A program made the position numbers and the translations under genes. Positions 37,094-46,242 of a DNA stretch of 64,000 nt are shown here, one piece after another. Position 1 is the first letter of the stretch. Each line of letters opens with the position of its first letter. The notes beneath the pieces are model-generated. The model did not search any database. It had not been told where the DNA came from and worked only from the letters and a program-made list of their open reading frames with translations. Source of the stretch: Pseudoduganella ginsengisoli (GTDB lineage Bacteria > Pseudomonadota > Gammaproteobacteria > Burkholderiales > Burkholderiaceae_D); NCBI RefSeq assembly GCF_009720865.1, contig NZ_WNLA01000001.1:1012786-1076785 (forward strand), in the 5' to 3' direction.

Positions 37094-38127
37094 TGGATGG
37101 TTTCACCCGCGTTCAACGGCACCACTTCCTGGTCGCCCAGCGGCAGCGTGGCCGGCAGCGTCCACTCTTCGCGCTTGAGCGTGATGGTGTCTGCGTTCGG
37201 CTCGACGCCGTAGAAGGCCGGGCCATTCAGGCTGGAGAAGGCTTCCAGCTTGTCCAGCGCACCGGCGCGCTCGAACGCTTCCGCATACAGTTCCATTGCG
37301 TGCAGCGCCGTGTAGCAGCCGGCACAGCCGCAAGCCGCTTCCTTGGCGCCCTGTGCGTGCGGCGCAGAGTCGGTGCCCAGGAAGAAGCGTTCATCGCCGC
37401 TGGTGGCAGCCGTCACCAGCGCCAGGCGGTGTTCTTCGCGCTTCAGGATCGGCAGGCAGTAATAGTGTGGGCGGATACCGCCTTTGAAGATTTCATTGCG
37501 GTTGTACAGCAAGTGGTGCGCCGTGATGGTGGCGGCAATCGGGCCTTCCGCTTCCGCCACGTATTCCGCCGCGTGGCGCGTGGTGATGTGCTCGAACACC
37601 ACTTTCAATTCCGGGAAGCTCTTGCGCAGCGGGCGCATGACGCGCTCGATGAACACGGCTTCGCGGTCGAACACATCGACATCCGGATCCGTGACTTCGC
37701 CGTGCACCAGCAGCGGCAAGTCCAGTTCCTGCATGACTTCCAGCGTTTTGTAGCAGTTGGCGATGTCGGTCACGCCGGCATCGGAATTCGTCGTGGCGCC
37801 GGCCGGGTACAGTTTGACGCCGTAGACGAAGCCGCTGTCGACCGCGCGGCGGATTTCATCGGGCGGCGTATTGTTGGTCAGGTACAGCGTCATCAGCGGT
37901 TCGAACGACATGCCCTGCGGCAGCGCAGCCAGGATGCGGCTGCGGTAGCCTTCCGCGGCAGCCACCGTGGTGACTGGCGGCTTCAGGTTCGGCATGACGA
38001 TGGCGCGGCCAAACTGGCGCGCGCTGTGCGGCAGCACACTGGCCAGGGTGGCGCCATCGCGCAGGTGCAAATGCCAGTCGTCTGGGCGGATGAGGGTAAT
38101 GCTGTCTGGGGTGTCAATTTGGGACAT
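37078..38127 (-). CDS. pyrC: dihydroorotase PyrC
   Basis: The 349-residue class II dihydroorotase matches E. coli PyrC (348). It interconverts carbamoyl-aspartate and dihydroorotate in pyrimidine synthesis. The metal ligands are visible: His19 and His21 in [10 protein letters not shown], the carboxylated lysine in [15 protein letters not shown] (about 105), later His in LLVHGEVTD and FEHITTRHA, and Asp in [15 protein letters not shown]. It is the first gene of a five-gene minus-strand run ending with the MFS and small membrane proteins. Confidence 0.97.
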   Translation of the reverse strand: MSQIDTPDSITLIRPDDWHLHLRDGATLASVLPHSARQFGRAIVMPNLKPPVTTVAAAEGYRSRILAALPQGMSFEPLMTLYLTNNTPPDEIRRAVDSGFVYGVKLYPAGATTNSDAGVTDIANCYKTLEVMQELDLPLLVHGEVTDPDVDVFDREAVFIERVMRPLRKSFPELKVVFEHITTRHAAEYVAEAEGPIAATITAHHLLYNRNEIFKGGIRPHYYCLPILKREEHRLALVTAATSGDERFFLGTDSAPHAQGAKEAACGCAGCYTALHAMELYAEAFERAGALDKLEAFSSLNGPAFYGVEPNADTITLKREEWTLPATLPLGDQEVVPLNAGETIHWKMV

Positions 38128-38213
38128 GGCGGCTGCTCACGTGTGTCTGAGGAAAGAATCCCGCCATTTTACCGCGAGCGGGCGGGCCTGGCAGCCACGC
38201 GCGGCCGTAACGC

Positions 38214-38906
38214 TTACCGGATGATCGCCACCTTGCGCTGCAGCCGCCGCACCAGCCACGACAAGCCGCTGCACAGTACGAAATACACGAGCGCCACGAA
38301 CAGGTACATTTCCACCAGCCGTCCGTCGCGCTGCGCCACCTTGCTGGCCAGCCCCACGAAATCCGGCGCCGACAGCACGTACACGAGAGACACATCCTGG
38401 AACAGCACGATGGTTTGCGTCAGCAGCACGGGCAGCATATTGCGGAACGCTTGCGGCAGCACGACCGTCCCCATCACTTGCCAATAATGCATGCCCAGCG
38501 CTTGCGCCGCCCAGATCTGGCCGCGGGGAATCGCCTGTATGCCGCCCCGCATGATTTCGCAGTAATACGCGGCCTGGAACAAAATGAACGTCACCAGCGC
38601 CGACCAGAATGCACCCACCTTCACGGGTTCGTGCGCACCAATCAGCCACGCGCCGATATACGGCACGAGAAAATAAAACCAGAAAATCACCAGCAGCAGC
38701 GGCACGGCCCGCATCAAATTCACATACCCGGCCGACAGCCACGCCAGCGGCGCTATGGGCGACAAGCGCGCCAGCGCCAGCAAAGTCCCCAGCACGACGC
38801 CGCCCAGCATCGACAGCACGGTGAGTTTTAACGTGAACAGCATGCCCACCTGGAACAGGTAGACCCATGAGCGGGCGATCACGTCAAAGTCGAATTGCGA
38901 GAACAT
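38214..38906 (-). CDS. gltK: glutamate/aspartate ABC permease GltK
   Basis: The 230-residue HisM/GlnP-type inner-membrane permease starts MFSQFDFDVIARSWVYLFQV and contains the EAA-like loop RGGIQAIPRGQIWAAQALGMHYWQ, which contacts the ATPase. Five TM helices are expected. It pairs with GltJ, whose stop overlaps its start by one base. It is the last gene of the gltL-I-J-K run. Confidence 0.92.
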   Translation of the reverse strand: MFSQFDFDVIARSWVYLFQVGMLFTLKLTVLSMLGGVVLGTLLALARLSPIAPLAWLSAGYVNLMRAVPLLLVIFWFYFLVPYIGAWLIGAHEPVKVGAFWSALVTFILFQAAYYCEIMRGGIQAIPRGQIWAAQALGMHYWQVMGTVVLPQAFRNMLPVLLTQTIVLFQDVSLVYVLSAPDFVGLASKVAQRDGRLVEMYLFVALVYFVLCSGLSWLVRRLQRKVAIIR

Positions 38907-39658
38907 CAGCGTACACCTTCCGCCAGCGTGCCGGGCAGCGCCAGCCGCCGTTCCAGCCAGTGCATGCCTGTCACGACCAGGATGTTGAGCGCCACATAAA
39001 TGACCGTGGCCGCCGTAAACGCTTCAAACGTCTGGAACGAGAATTCCTGGATTGCATTGGCGCTGTTCATCAATTCCACCAGCCCGATGGTCAGCGCCAC
39101 GGCGCTATTCTTGATGATGTTCAGGCACTCGCTGGCCAATGGCGGCAAGATGATGCGCAATGCCAGCGGCAGCAGCACGTAGCGGTAAGCCTGCGGTCTC
39201 GACAAGCCCAGCGCCAGCGCGGCCAATTGCTGCCCGCCCGCCAGCGCTTCAATGCCTGCCGTCACCTGCACGGCCAACCGCGCCGACGTATAAAAACCCA
39301 GCGACACGACGGCGGCGACAAACGGTAAATTCGGCAACACCTTGACCCACGCGCCCACGGCGCCCGGCAACAATTCCGGCACGACGAAGTACCACAGGAA
39401 CATTTGCACCAGCAGCGGGATATTGCGGAATACTTCGATATACGCGTTGCCGGCCACGCGCAGCCAGCGGCCCGCGCGGTCCGTTTGCGGCAACGTGCGC
39501 AAGGTCCCGACCAGCACCCCGATCAGCAGCGCAATGACCCAGCCGCCCAGCGCCGCCGCCAGCGTCCACTGCAAGCCGTCAATCAGCGTCTCGCCATACG
39601 TGCGCACACCGTCCGGCGATTCTTCCCAGAAGATGCGCCAGTTCCAGTGGTAATTCAT
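38906..39658 (-). CDS. gltJ: glutamate/aspartate ABC permease GltJ
   Basis: The 250-residue permease begins MNYHWNWRIFWEESPDGVRT, the typical GltJ N-terminus, followed by YGETLIDGLQWTLAAALGGW. It contains the EAA motif region GIEALAGGQQLAALALGLSRPQ. It forms a heterodimeric channel with GltK. The gene starts 6 bases after gltI and overlaps gltK by one base. Confidence 0.93.
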   Translation of the reverse strand: MNYHWNWRIFWEESPDGVRTYGETLIDGLQWTLAAALGGWVIALLIGVLVGTLRTLPQTDRAGRWLRVAGNAYIEVFRNIPLLVQMFLWYFVVPELLPGAVGAWVKVLPNLPFVAAVVSLGFYTSARLAVQVTAGIEALAGGQQLAALALGLSRPQAYRYVLLPLALRIILPPLASECLNIIKNSAVALTIGLVELMNSANAIQEFSFQTFEAFTAATVIYVALNILVVTGMHWLERRLALPGTLAEGVR

Positions 39659-39664
39659 AGGCGG

Positions 39665-40615
39665 TTATTTTGCCTTCTTTTTTGACGCGGCTTGCTGCGC
39701 CGGCGGCACGGCCGCATACGCTGCCGGGTCAGGCGAATCGGTGGGTTTCATCAGCACCGCCTTCAATTGCGGCGGCATGGGGAAGTTCAAATTGATGCCC
39801 TTGGGTGGAATGGGGCTCTGGAACCACTTTGCATAGACTTTCTGGTAATCGTCGGTCTGGTAAAAGCGCGTCAGCGTCGCGTCGGCCAGCTTCTTGAATT
39901 CCGGGTCATCGCGCCGCAGCATGATGCCGTAGGGTTCCACCGACAGCGCTTCCGGCGTAATCGCATAGTCGGCGGGATTTTTTGCGGCGGCCACTTGCGC
40001 AGCCAGCAAAATATCGTCATTGGCTTCCGCCACCGCCCGTCCGGTTTCCAGCATCAGGAACGATTCCGGGTGGTCCTTGCCGACCAAAATCGTCATGCCC
40101 AGCCCCATCTCGTTATTCAAGATGGTCATTTGCTTGAGCGTCGTGGTGCCGGCCGTGGCCACCAAGGTCTTGCCCTTCATGTCGGCCAGCGTGCGGATAT
40201 TCGATGCTTTCTTGGCCAGCAGCTTATTGGCCACCACGAACATGGTGGGCGCAAACGCCACCTGTTTTTGCCGTTCCGCGTTATTGGTGGCGGAACCGCA
40301 TTCCAGGTCGATGGTGCCATTGGCCATCAGGGGAATGCGGTTGGCCGGCGTCACGGGCTGCATGACGACTTTCACGTCCGTCATGCCCAGCTGCTTTTGC
40401 GCGGCCGTGACGATTTTCATGCACAGGTCGATCGAATAGCCCAGGTATTGCTGCTTGTCGTCGAGATAGGAAAAAGGGACGGAGCCGTCGCGCACGCCCA
40501 GGGTGATGGCGCCGGTGCGCTTGATCTTGGCAAGGGTGCCGGTGGGTTCCTGGGCGGATGCCGTGGCAGAAACAGCGATCAATAGTAATACGGAAAGTCT
40601 GTGCAGCATCGTCAT
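39665..40615 (-). CDS. gltI: glutamate/aspartate periplasmic binding protein GltI
   Basis: The preferred start is the ATG at 40615, downstream of GGGGGAGG (316 residues; MTMLHRLSVLLLIAVSATASA, signal peptide). The mature protein is a cluster-3 solute-binding protein with GAITLGVRDGSVPFSYLDDK (about 30-50), CGSATNNAERQKQVAFAPT and GFAR-like ligand loops. It delivers glutamate/aspartate to GltJK. It follows gltL closely, an order not usual for this operon. Confidence 0.93.
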   Translation of the reverse strand: MTMLHRLSVLLLIAVSATASAQEPTGTLAKIKRTGAITLGVRDGSVPFSYLDDKQQYLGYSIDLCMKIVTAAQKQLGMTDVKVVMQPVTPANRIPLMANGTIDLECGSATNNAERQKQVAFAPTMFVVANKLLAKKASNIRTLADMKGKTLVATAGTTTLKQMTILNNEMGLGMTILVGKDHPESFLMLETGRAVAEANDDILLAAQVAAAKNPADYAITPEALSVEPYGIMLRRDDPEFKKLADATLTRFYQTDDYQKVYAKWFQSPIPPKGINLNFPMPPQLKAVLMKPTDSPDPAAYAAVPPAQQAASKKKAK

Positions 40616-40638
40616 GCCCTCCCCCGTAATAAACACCG

Positions 40639-41364
40639 CTAATGAATAATACGCGCCAGGAAATCCCTTGCGCGCTCGGAACGCGGCGCGCCGAAAAACT
40701 CATCCTTGCTGCAATCTTCCAGAATGCGGCCCTTGTCCATGAATACGACGCGGTTGGCCACCTTGCGGGCAAAGCCCATTTCGTGGGTCACCACCATCAT
40801 CGTCATGCCTTCCTGCGCCAGCCCCACCATCACATCCAGCACTTCATTGATCATTTCCGGATCCAGCGCAGACGTCGGTTCGTCAAACAGCATGGCAATC
40901 GGGTCCATTGCCAGCGCCCGGGCAATCGCCACCCGCTGCTGCTGGCCGCCGGACAGCTGGTTCGGGAATTTATCCTGCTGCGCCAGCAAACCCACCCGGT
41001 CCAGGTAGCGCAAGCCCCGCTCAACGGCTTCATCGCGGCTGCGCTTCAAGACTTTTATTTGCCCCAGAGTAAGATTATCGCGGACAGACAAGTGGGGGAA
41101 CAGTTCGAAATTCTGGAACACCATGCCGATACGGGCGCGCAGCGCGGGTAAATCCGTGCCCTTTGCCCCGACCGATGTGCCATCCACGATGATTTCCCCC
41201 TGCTGAAATGGCTCCAATCCATTCACGGTTTTAATCAATGTCGACTTGCCGGAACCGGACGGACCGCAGATCACCATGACATCGCCCCGGGCTACGCTGG
41301 TGCTGCAATCGGTCAGCACTTGAAACTGGCCATACCACTTGGAGACGTGTTGGATGTCTATCAT
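40639..41364 (-). CDS. gltL: glutamate/aspartate ABC ATPase GltL
   Basis: The true start is the ATG at 41364 (MIDIQHVSKWYGQFQVL), giving 241 residues; the much longer open frame upstream is antisense to the symporter. Walker A GPSGSGKST (34-42), signature LSGGQQQRVAIARALA, Walker B IAMLFDEPTSALD and the H-loop VVTHEMGFA are all present. It powers glutamate/aspartate import. It is the first gene of gltL-gltI-gltJ-gltK and divergent from the symporter. Confidence 0.96.
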   Translation of the reverse strand: MIDIQHVSKWYGQFQVLTDCSTSVARGDVMVICGPSGSGKSTLIKTVNGLEPFQQGEIIVDGTSVGAKGTDLPALRARIGMVFQNFELFPHLSVRDNLTLGQIKVLKRSRDEAVERGLRYLDRVGLLAQQDKFPNQLSGGQQQRVAIARALAMDPIAMLFDEPTSALDPEMINEVLDVMVGLAQEGMTMMVVTHEMGFARKVANRVVFMDKGRILEDCSKDEFFGAPRSERARDFLARIIH

Positions 41365-41422
41365 AAATTCACTGAAAAATATTCGGCAATTTAAACTTGT
41401 TTTCCGCACGACACACAGTTGC

Positions 41423-41451
41423 TTGACATGCATCAGGGCCGCAAGGATACT
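41423..41451 (+). promoter_or_regulatory. sigma-70 promoter of the symporter gene
   Basis: A perfect TTGACA (41423-41428), a 17-base spacer and GATACT (41446-41451, 4 of 6) lie about 97 bases upstream of the symporter ATG, leaving a leader of roughly 90 bases. No comparably clear promoter is seen for gltL on the other strand. Confidence 0.6.
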
Positions 41452-41547
41452 CCCGACTTCCCTGCTTACAGATTCATCAATTCTAAAGGTAATGCTTGCC
41501 AGCCCTGCAAAACAGTGTTGCTGGACAGTACCACAGGAAACACGCTT

Positions 41548-42840
41548 ATGAAAATCGCCAACAGTGCGGCCGCCGACGCCAGCCATTCCCCTCGCAGCAA
41601 TCTCACCACGTATATCCTCATCAGCCTGATATTGGGCATCGGGGTAGGCTATATCGCCAACGCCAACATGGCCAAGCCCACTGACTTTGCCGACTACATG
41701 TCGCTGGTAACGACTATTTTCCTGCGCCTGATCAAGATGATCATTGCGCCACTGGTCTTCTCCACCCTCGTCGTGGGTATCGCGCGCATGGGCGACGCCA
41801 AGGAAGTGGGCCGGATCGGCCTGAAAACCCTGGGCTGGTTCCTGGCAGCATCGGTCATGTCGCTGACCTTGGGCTTGATCATGGTGAACCTGTTCCGTCC
41901 AGGAGACGCCCTGGTAGGCCACTTGCCGGCCGCCGCGTCGACCGGCATTGCCGCCAGCAGCCTGTCGCTGAAAGAATTCATTACCCACCTGGTGCCGGCG
42001 TCCATCATCGATGGCATGGCTAAAAATGAAATCTTGCAAATCGTCGTGTTCTCGCTGTTCTTTGGTACGGCCGCCGCCGCGGTGGGCAAAAAGGCCAACG
42101 CGCTGATCGATTCCATGGACAGCCTGGCCCACATCATGCTGAAAGTCACGGGCTACGTGATGCAATTCGCACCGGTGGCCGTGTTTGCCGCCGTAGCGGG
42201 CACCATTGCCAAGAGCGGCCTGGGCGTGCTGGCCACGTATGGCGTGTTCATGGGCGAGTTCTACCTGAGCATTGCCATCCTGTGGGCCTTGCTGATCATT
42301 GCCGGCTTCCTGTTCCTGGGCAAACGCATCTTCGCGCTGATGGCGGAATTGCGCGGCCCGGCGCTGCTGGCCTTCTCCACTGCATCGAGCGAAGCAGCCT
42401 ATCCAAAAACCCTGGAAGGGCTGGAGCGTTTCGGCGTGCGCAACCGCATCGCGTCGTTCGTGCTGCCGATCGGCTATTCGTTCAACCTGGATGGCTCGAT
42501 GATGTATTGCACGTTCGCCACCGTGTTCATTGCCCAGGCATACGGCATTGAAATGTCGCTGGGCACGCAAATGACGATGATGGCCGTGCTGATGCTGACG
42601 TCCAAGGGCATTGCCGGCGTGCCGCGCGCATCGCTGGTGGTGATTGCCGCCACCCTGGGCCAGTTCAATATTCCTGAAGCGGGCTTGCTGCTGTTGCTGG
42701 GCATTGACCACTTCCTCGACATGGCGCGCTCCGCCACCAACGTGATCGGCAACGGCGTCGCCGCGGCCGTGGTCGCGAAGTGGGAAGGCGAAATGGTCGA
42801 TCCGCTGCAACGCGAACTATCGGATTCGCCACTGCCATAA
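41548..42840 (+). CDS. dicarboxylate/amino acid:cation symporter (DAACS family)
   Basis: From the ATG at 41548 (AGGAAA 8 bases upstream) the protein has 430 residues. It shows the family TM pattern: LILGIGVGYIANANMAK, FLRLIKMIIAPLVFSTLVVGIARM, the HP1-like serine-rich loop AFSTASSEAAYPKTLEGL, GYSFNLDGSMMYCTFATVF (TM7 NMDGT-like) and GIDHFLDMARSATNVIGN (TM8). It imports glutamate, aspartate or C4-dicarboxylates with protons or sodium. Being divergent from a glutamate ABC importer supports glutamate/aspartate, but DctA-type succinate uptake is possible. Confidence 0.93.
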   Translation: MKIANSAAADASHSPRSNLTTYILISLILGIGVGYIANANMAKPTDFADYMSLVTTIFLRLIKMIIAPLVFSTLVVGIARMGDAKEVGRIGLKTLGWFLAASVMSLTLGLIMVNLFRPGDALVGHLPAAASTGIAASSLSLKEFITHLVPASIIDGMAKNEILQIVVFSLFFGTAAAAVGKKANALIDSMDSLAHIMLKVTGYVMQFAPVAVFAAVAGTIAKSGLGVLATYGVFMGEFYLSIAILWALLIIAGFLFLGKRIFALMAELRGPALLAFSTASSEAAYPKTLEGLERFGVRNRIASFVLPIGYSFNLDGSMMYCTFATVFIAQAYGIEMSLGTQMTMMAVLMLTSKGIAGVPRASLVVIAATLGQFNIPEAGLLLLLGIDHFLDMARSATNVIGNGVAAAVVAKWEGEMVDPLQRELSDSPLP

Positions 42841-42857
42841 CAGGCAAGGCATCAACG

Positions 42858-42887
42858 GAGGCATCCCACAAGGATGCCTCTTTTTTT
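42858..42887 (+). terminator. rho-independent terminator of the symporter gene
   Basis: A perfect 9-bp stem GAGGCATCC (42858-42866) / GGATGCCTC (42872-42880), with loop CACAA, is followed by seven T residues. Confidence 0.95.
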
Positions 42888-42962
42888 GGCGTACGGCTTA
42901 TCAAGAAGGAAAGCATGGACTTTCCCGGGAATGGGCCGGCGCTTCCACTTAGGAGGAGACAG

Positions 42963-44132
42963 ATGGACCGTAGGAGTATGTTGGGCATCTTTGCCACATC
43001 ATTTGCAGCATCGTACGTGGCGCCCATGGCATTCGCAGCAAGCGGCAACTGGGAAGAGGATTTTTCCCGCTTCATGCAAGATGGGTTGCGCAAGACCGGC
43101 ACGGCCGGCGTCAGCGTGGCCACGGTGCGCAATGGCCGCACCCAGTTCGTACGGGGTTTTGGTTTGGCCGACGTACAGGCGCGCACCCCGGTCACGCCCG
43201 ACACGGCATTCCACATCGCGTCCGTCAGCAAAGTCGTCACCGGCACGGCCATGATGATGCTGCATGAACAGGGCGCGTTCCGCCTCGATGACCCGATCGC
43301 ACCGTACCTGGACTTCCCGGTCGTGCATCCGGCCTTCCCCGACACGCCGATCACGTTCCGCCATTTGCTGAGCCACACGTCCGGTATTTCAGATAACGTG
43401 TACAACGAGCGCAATGGCGACTTCCCCGCCAGCGGCGATCCGGCGCTGCAAATGCGCGACTTCCTGGCCGGCTACCTGTCGCCGAATGGCCGCTGGTATG
43501 CGCAGGCCGGTTCGTTCACGGAATCGAAGCCGGGCGCCACGTGGGCGTATTCGAATGTCGGCATTACGCTGCTGGGCTACCTGGCAGGCCGCGTCAATGC
43601 GGAGCGCCAGGGACTGGACGTGCTGACGCAAAAGCGCCTGTTCTCGCCGCTGGGCATGCGCCATACAGGCTGGTCGCTGGCAGCCATGGGCAAGGCGCCG
43701 CTGGCGCAGCCGTATGCGCGCCTGGACCACGGCTTGAAAGCGCTGGCGCCAAATGGCACGCCAAGCTGGCCGGCCGGCCTGCTGCGTTCATCCGCACGCG
43801 ATTTCGCCCGCATCCTGGAAATCTTCAGCGGCGAAGGCGCTGTCGATGGCCGCCGCTACCTGCAGCAAGGCACGCTGGCGACGTTCCTGTCGCCGCAGCC
43901 GGTGGCAGTGGATCAGAACGTGCAGCAAGCGCTGATCTGGACCCTGCGCGAGCAAAACGGCCACCTGGCCATGCATTACGGTGGCGATATGGGAGCCGAT
44001 TCCGTGGCGGCGCTGGACTTGAACAAGCGTGTCGGCGCGCTGATGTTCAGCAATGTGACGGGCAATGATGAGTTCCGGGTCTTCCAGAAAGAAGCCATGG
44101 AGCGCTTGCTGGAGCGGGCGCGCACGGCGTAA
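42963..44132 (+). CDS. class C beta-lactamase-fold serine hydrolase, exported
   Basis: The ATG at 42963 follows AGGAGGAGAC and gives 389 residues; longer open frames upstream are not used. The N-terminus MDRRSMLGIFATSFAASYVA resembles a Tat-type signal. Catalytic motifs of the serine beta-lactamase/D-Ala-D-Ala esterase family are present: Ser87-x-x-Lys90 (HIASVSK), Tyr196-x-Asn198 (WAYSNVG) and the HxG-type motif His338-Tyr-Gly (MHYGGD). The family includes esterases, DD-peptidases and lactamases, so the substrate is open. It has its own terminator and no ampR neighbour. Confidence 0.88.
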   Translation: MDRRSMLGIFATSFAASYVAPMAFAASGNWEEDFSRFMQDGLRKTGTAGVSVATVRNGRTQFVRGFGLADVQARTPVTPDTAFHIASVSKVVTGTAMMMLHEQGAFRLDDPIAPYLDFPVVHPAFPDTPITFRHLLSHTSGISDNVYNERNGDFPASGDPALQMRDFLAGYLSPNGRWYAQAGSFTESKPGATWAYSNVGITLLGYLAGRVNAERQGLDVLTQKRLFSPLGMRHTGWSLAAMGKAPLAQPYARLDHGLKALAPNGTPSWPAGLLRSSARDFARILEIFSGEGAVDGRRYLQQGTLATFLSPQPVAVDQNVQQALIWTLREQNGHLAMHYGGDMGADSVAALDLNKRVGALMFSNVTGNDEFRVFQKEAMERLLERARTA

Positions 44133-44140
44133 CACAGGAC

Positions 44141-44169
44141 AAGCCCGGGTTTATGACAACCCGGGTTTT
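44141..44169. terminator. bidirectional terminator between the lactamase-fold gene and phoD
   Basis: CCCGGGTT (44144-44151) and AACCCGGG (44158-44165) form the stem, with flanking A and T runs on both sides. The phoD stop codon (44151-44153) lies at the edge of the loop, so the hairpin serves both convergent genes. Confidence 0.82.
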
Positions 44170-45740
44170 CCTTCCACCACGGTGAACGATGCCAGCGTCG
44201 CAATCTTGCTGCCGGCATCCTGCACATCATCCAGCGCCCGAAAATCCATCACGCACTGCTCCGGCCGCACATCGAGCAGCATGAAACCGCGCTTGTCGCT
44301 GCGTCCGAATTTCAGCTGCGCATTCATGTCCACATACTGCTGCGTGCGCGCTTGCGGCCGTGAGCTGGACGTAATCGACGTGCCGCAAAATTCCGTCGCC
44401 ACCAGCGCATTGCCGTTGCGGACAGGCTTGAGCGGGTCAGGCCGCAATTCCGCCGCATAAAACGTGTGCACATCGCCGGACAGCACCAGCGGATTCGCCG
44501 CGCCACTGGCGCGCAGCGTGTCATACAGCCGCTGCCGCGCCGCCGGATAGCCATCCCAGCCATCGGTCCAGTAGCGCCCATCACGGCTATTGCCTTGCAG
44601 CGCCAGCGGCAACTGGCTGCATTGCGCCATCAAGGTTTGCTGCGCGAGGATATTCCAGCGCGCCGCCGACGTTTTCAACCCTTGCTCCAGCCACTGTTCC
44701 TGTTCTCCGCCCAGCATGGTGCGGCGCGGATCCAGCAATGCCGGGCAATCGCGCGGCCGCACAGATGATGAACCGCCCCGGCCCGGCGTACACACCTGCG
44801 CGGCGCGGTACTGGCGGTTATCGAGCACGTGGAAGCGCGCCAGCCGTCCCCAGTCGTAGCGCTGGTGCATGCGCATCATGCCATTCTGGATACCCGGCGC
44901 GGGCAGGCGCAACGGCTGGTGTTCGTAATACGCCTGGTACGCGGCAGCGCGCCGCGCGGCAAAGTTCACGTCGAGCCGTTCATCGCGCAAGCCCGCGTAA
45001 TCGTTGGCGACTTCGTGGTCATCCCATGCAAGTATCCACGGCGCCGCATGGTGCGCCGCCTGCAGCAGTGGATCGCTCTTGTATTGCGCATAGCGGGCGC
45101 GGTATTCCGCCAGCGTAAAGCTTTCATCGGAACGCACGGCGTGCGGCGGATGATGCAGCTGGTAAGGGCCCCACTCGTAAATGTAATCGCCAAGGAACGC
45201 CACCAGGTCCGGCGCTGCCGCCGTGATATGGCGGTATGCCGCATACGTGCCGAATTCCCAGTGCTGGCATGAGGCCACCGCCAGTTTCAACGCAGCGGGC
45301 ATGTCTTGCAATGCCGGCGCCGTGCGGGTCCGTCCCACGGCGCTGACGGCATCGCCCAGCATGAAGCGGTACCAGTACCAGCGCGCCGGCGATAAGCCGC
45401 GCACATCGACGTGGATGCTATGGGCCAGCTCAGGCAAGGCTGTGGCGGCGCCTTGCGCAACAATGGTGCGGAACTGATCGTCAGCCGCCATTTCCCACCG
45501 CACGGGCAGCGCCACTGGCGGGTTGGCCTGTGCATTGAGGGGGTCGTGCAGGATGCGGGTCCAGATGACGACCGCATCGGGCAACGGCGAACCGGAAGCG
45601 ACGCCCAGCGCAAACGGGTATTTGCCATTCTGTGCGCCGGGCGCGGATGATGAGATAACACCAGCGCCAGCCAGTCCGGCCAGCGCCGATACCCGGGCGG
45701 CCGTCAACAGCAGTGCGCGGCGGCCAAGGTTGGGCGGCAT
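44151..45740 (-). CDS. phoD: alkaline phosphatase PhoD family
   Basis: The 529-residue protein has a twin-arginine signal (NLGRRALLLTAARVSALAG). The early PhoD N-domain follows (FALGVASGSPLPDAVVIWTR, VDVRGLSPARWYWYRF), then a metallophosphoesterase core with LAVASCQHWEFGTYAAY, VAFLGDYIYEWG, WDDHEVANDYAG and VLSGDVHTFYAAEL. It is a calcium/iron-dependent phosphodiesterase/phosphomonoesterase secreted by Tat for phosphate scavenging. No Pho box was looked for successfully upstream. It ends in the shared terminator hairpin. Confidence 0.94.
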   Translation of the reverse strand: MPPNLGRRALLLTAARVSALAGLAGAGVISSSAPGAQNGKYPFALGVASGSPLPDAVVIWTRILHDPLNAQANPPVALPVRWEMAADDQFRTIVAQGAATALPELAHSIHVDVRGLSPARWYWYRFMLGDAVSAVGRTRTAPALQDMPAALKLAVASCQHWEFGTYAAYRHITAAAPDLVAFLGDYIYEWGPYQLHHPPHAVRSDESFTLAEYRARYAQYKSDPLLQAAHHAAPWILAWDDHEVANDYAGLRDERLDVNFAARRAAAYQAYYEHQPLRLPAPGIQNGMMRMHQRYDWGRLARFHVLDNRQYRAAQVCTPGRGGSSSVRPRDCPALLDPRRTMLGGEQEQWLEQGLKTSAARWNILAQQTLMAQCSQLPLALQGNSRDGRYWTDGWDGYPAARQRLYDTLRASGAANPLVLSGDVHTFYAAELRPDPLKPVRNGNALVATEFCGTSITSSSRPQARTQQYVDMNAQLKFGRSDKRGFMLLDVRPEQCVMDFRALDDVQDAGSKIATLASFTVVEGKPGLS

Positions 45741-45753
45741 GATGGCGAGTGAA

Positions 45754-46179
45754 TTACTGGAACGTTTCCAGCGGCGGCACCTGGCGCGGCTTGCGGTCCG
45801 GGCCCGTGGCCACGTACGTCAACGTGGCTTCCGTGACCTTGACGATGGATGCCTGCAGGCGGTTGCGCTCTGCATACACTTCCACATTCACGGTGATCGA
45901 CGTATTGCCGACTTTGACGATATCCGCGTAAAACGACAGCAAATCGCCGATAAATACGGGATTTTTGAACACGAATGAATTCACGGCAACCGTCGCCACG
46001 CGGCCATTGGCGCGGCGGGTGGCCGGCAGCGAACCGGCAATGTCGACTTGCGCCATGATCCAGCCGCCAAACACGTCGCCGTAGACGTTGGCGTCGGCCG
46101 GCGCCGGCATCACGCGCAATTCCGGCATTTTTCCGGGCGGCAGTCCGCGGCGTTCCGCGGCAATATCGGGTGTGGTCAT
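45754..46179 (-). CDS. hotdog-fold acyl-CoA thioesterase (YciA type)
   Basis: The ATG at 46179 (MTTPDIAAERRGLPPGKM) gives 141 residues. The hotdog motif NVYGDVFGGWIMAQVDIAGS (about 31-50) contains the catalytic acidic residue region, and FKNPVFIGDLLSFYADIVKVG is the following strand. It hydrolyses acyl-CoA, broad specificity for the family. It is divergent from the ABC exporter gene, with 63 bases between them. Confidence 0.92.
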   Translation of the reverse strand: MTTPDIAAERRGLPPGKMPELRVMPAPADANVYGDVFGGWIMAQVDIAGSLPATRRANGRVATVAVNSFVFKNPVFIGDLLSFYADIVKVGNTSITVNVEVYAERNRLQASIVKVTEATLTYVATGPDRKPRQVPPLETFQ

Positions 46180-46242
46180 CGGCTTTTTCTCACTAGGGCT
46201 ACAATTGAAGGGAAATTGTAAACCACAGGAACCAGCCCTGCC

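Noticed and set aside
41365..42810. Long upstream extension of the gltL frame
   Set aside because: It is antisense to the symporter gene. The true GltL start (MIDIQHVSKWYG) is at 41364.
42963..44132. Calling the class C fold protein AmpC
   Set aside because: The motifs SVSK, YSN and HYG fit the wider serine hydrolase family. The HxG motif and lack of an ampR neighbour do not support a true AmpC lactamase.
44141..44169. Possible small RNA between the lactamase-fold gene and phoD
   Set aside because: The hairpin is fully explained as a shared terminator, with T-runs on both strands.
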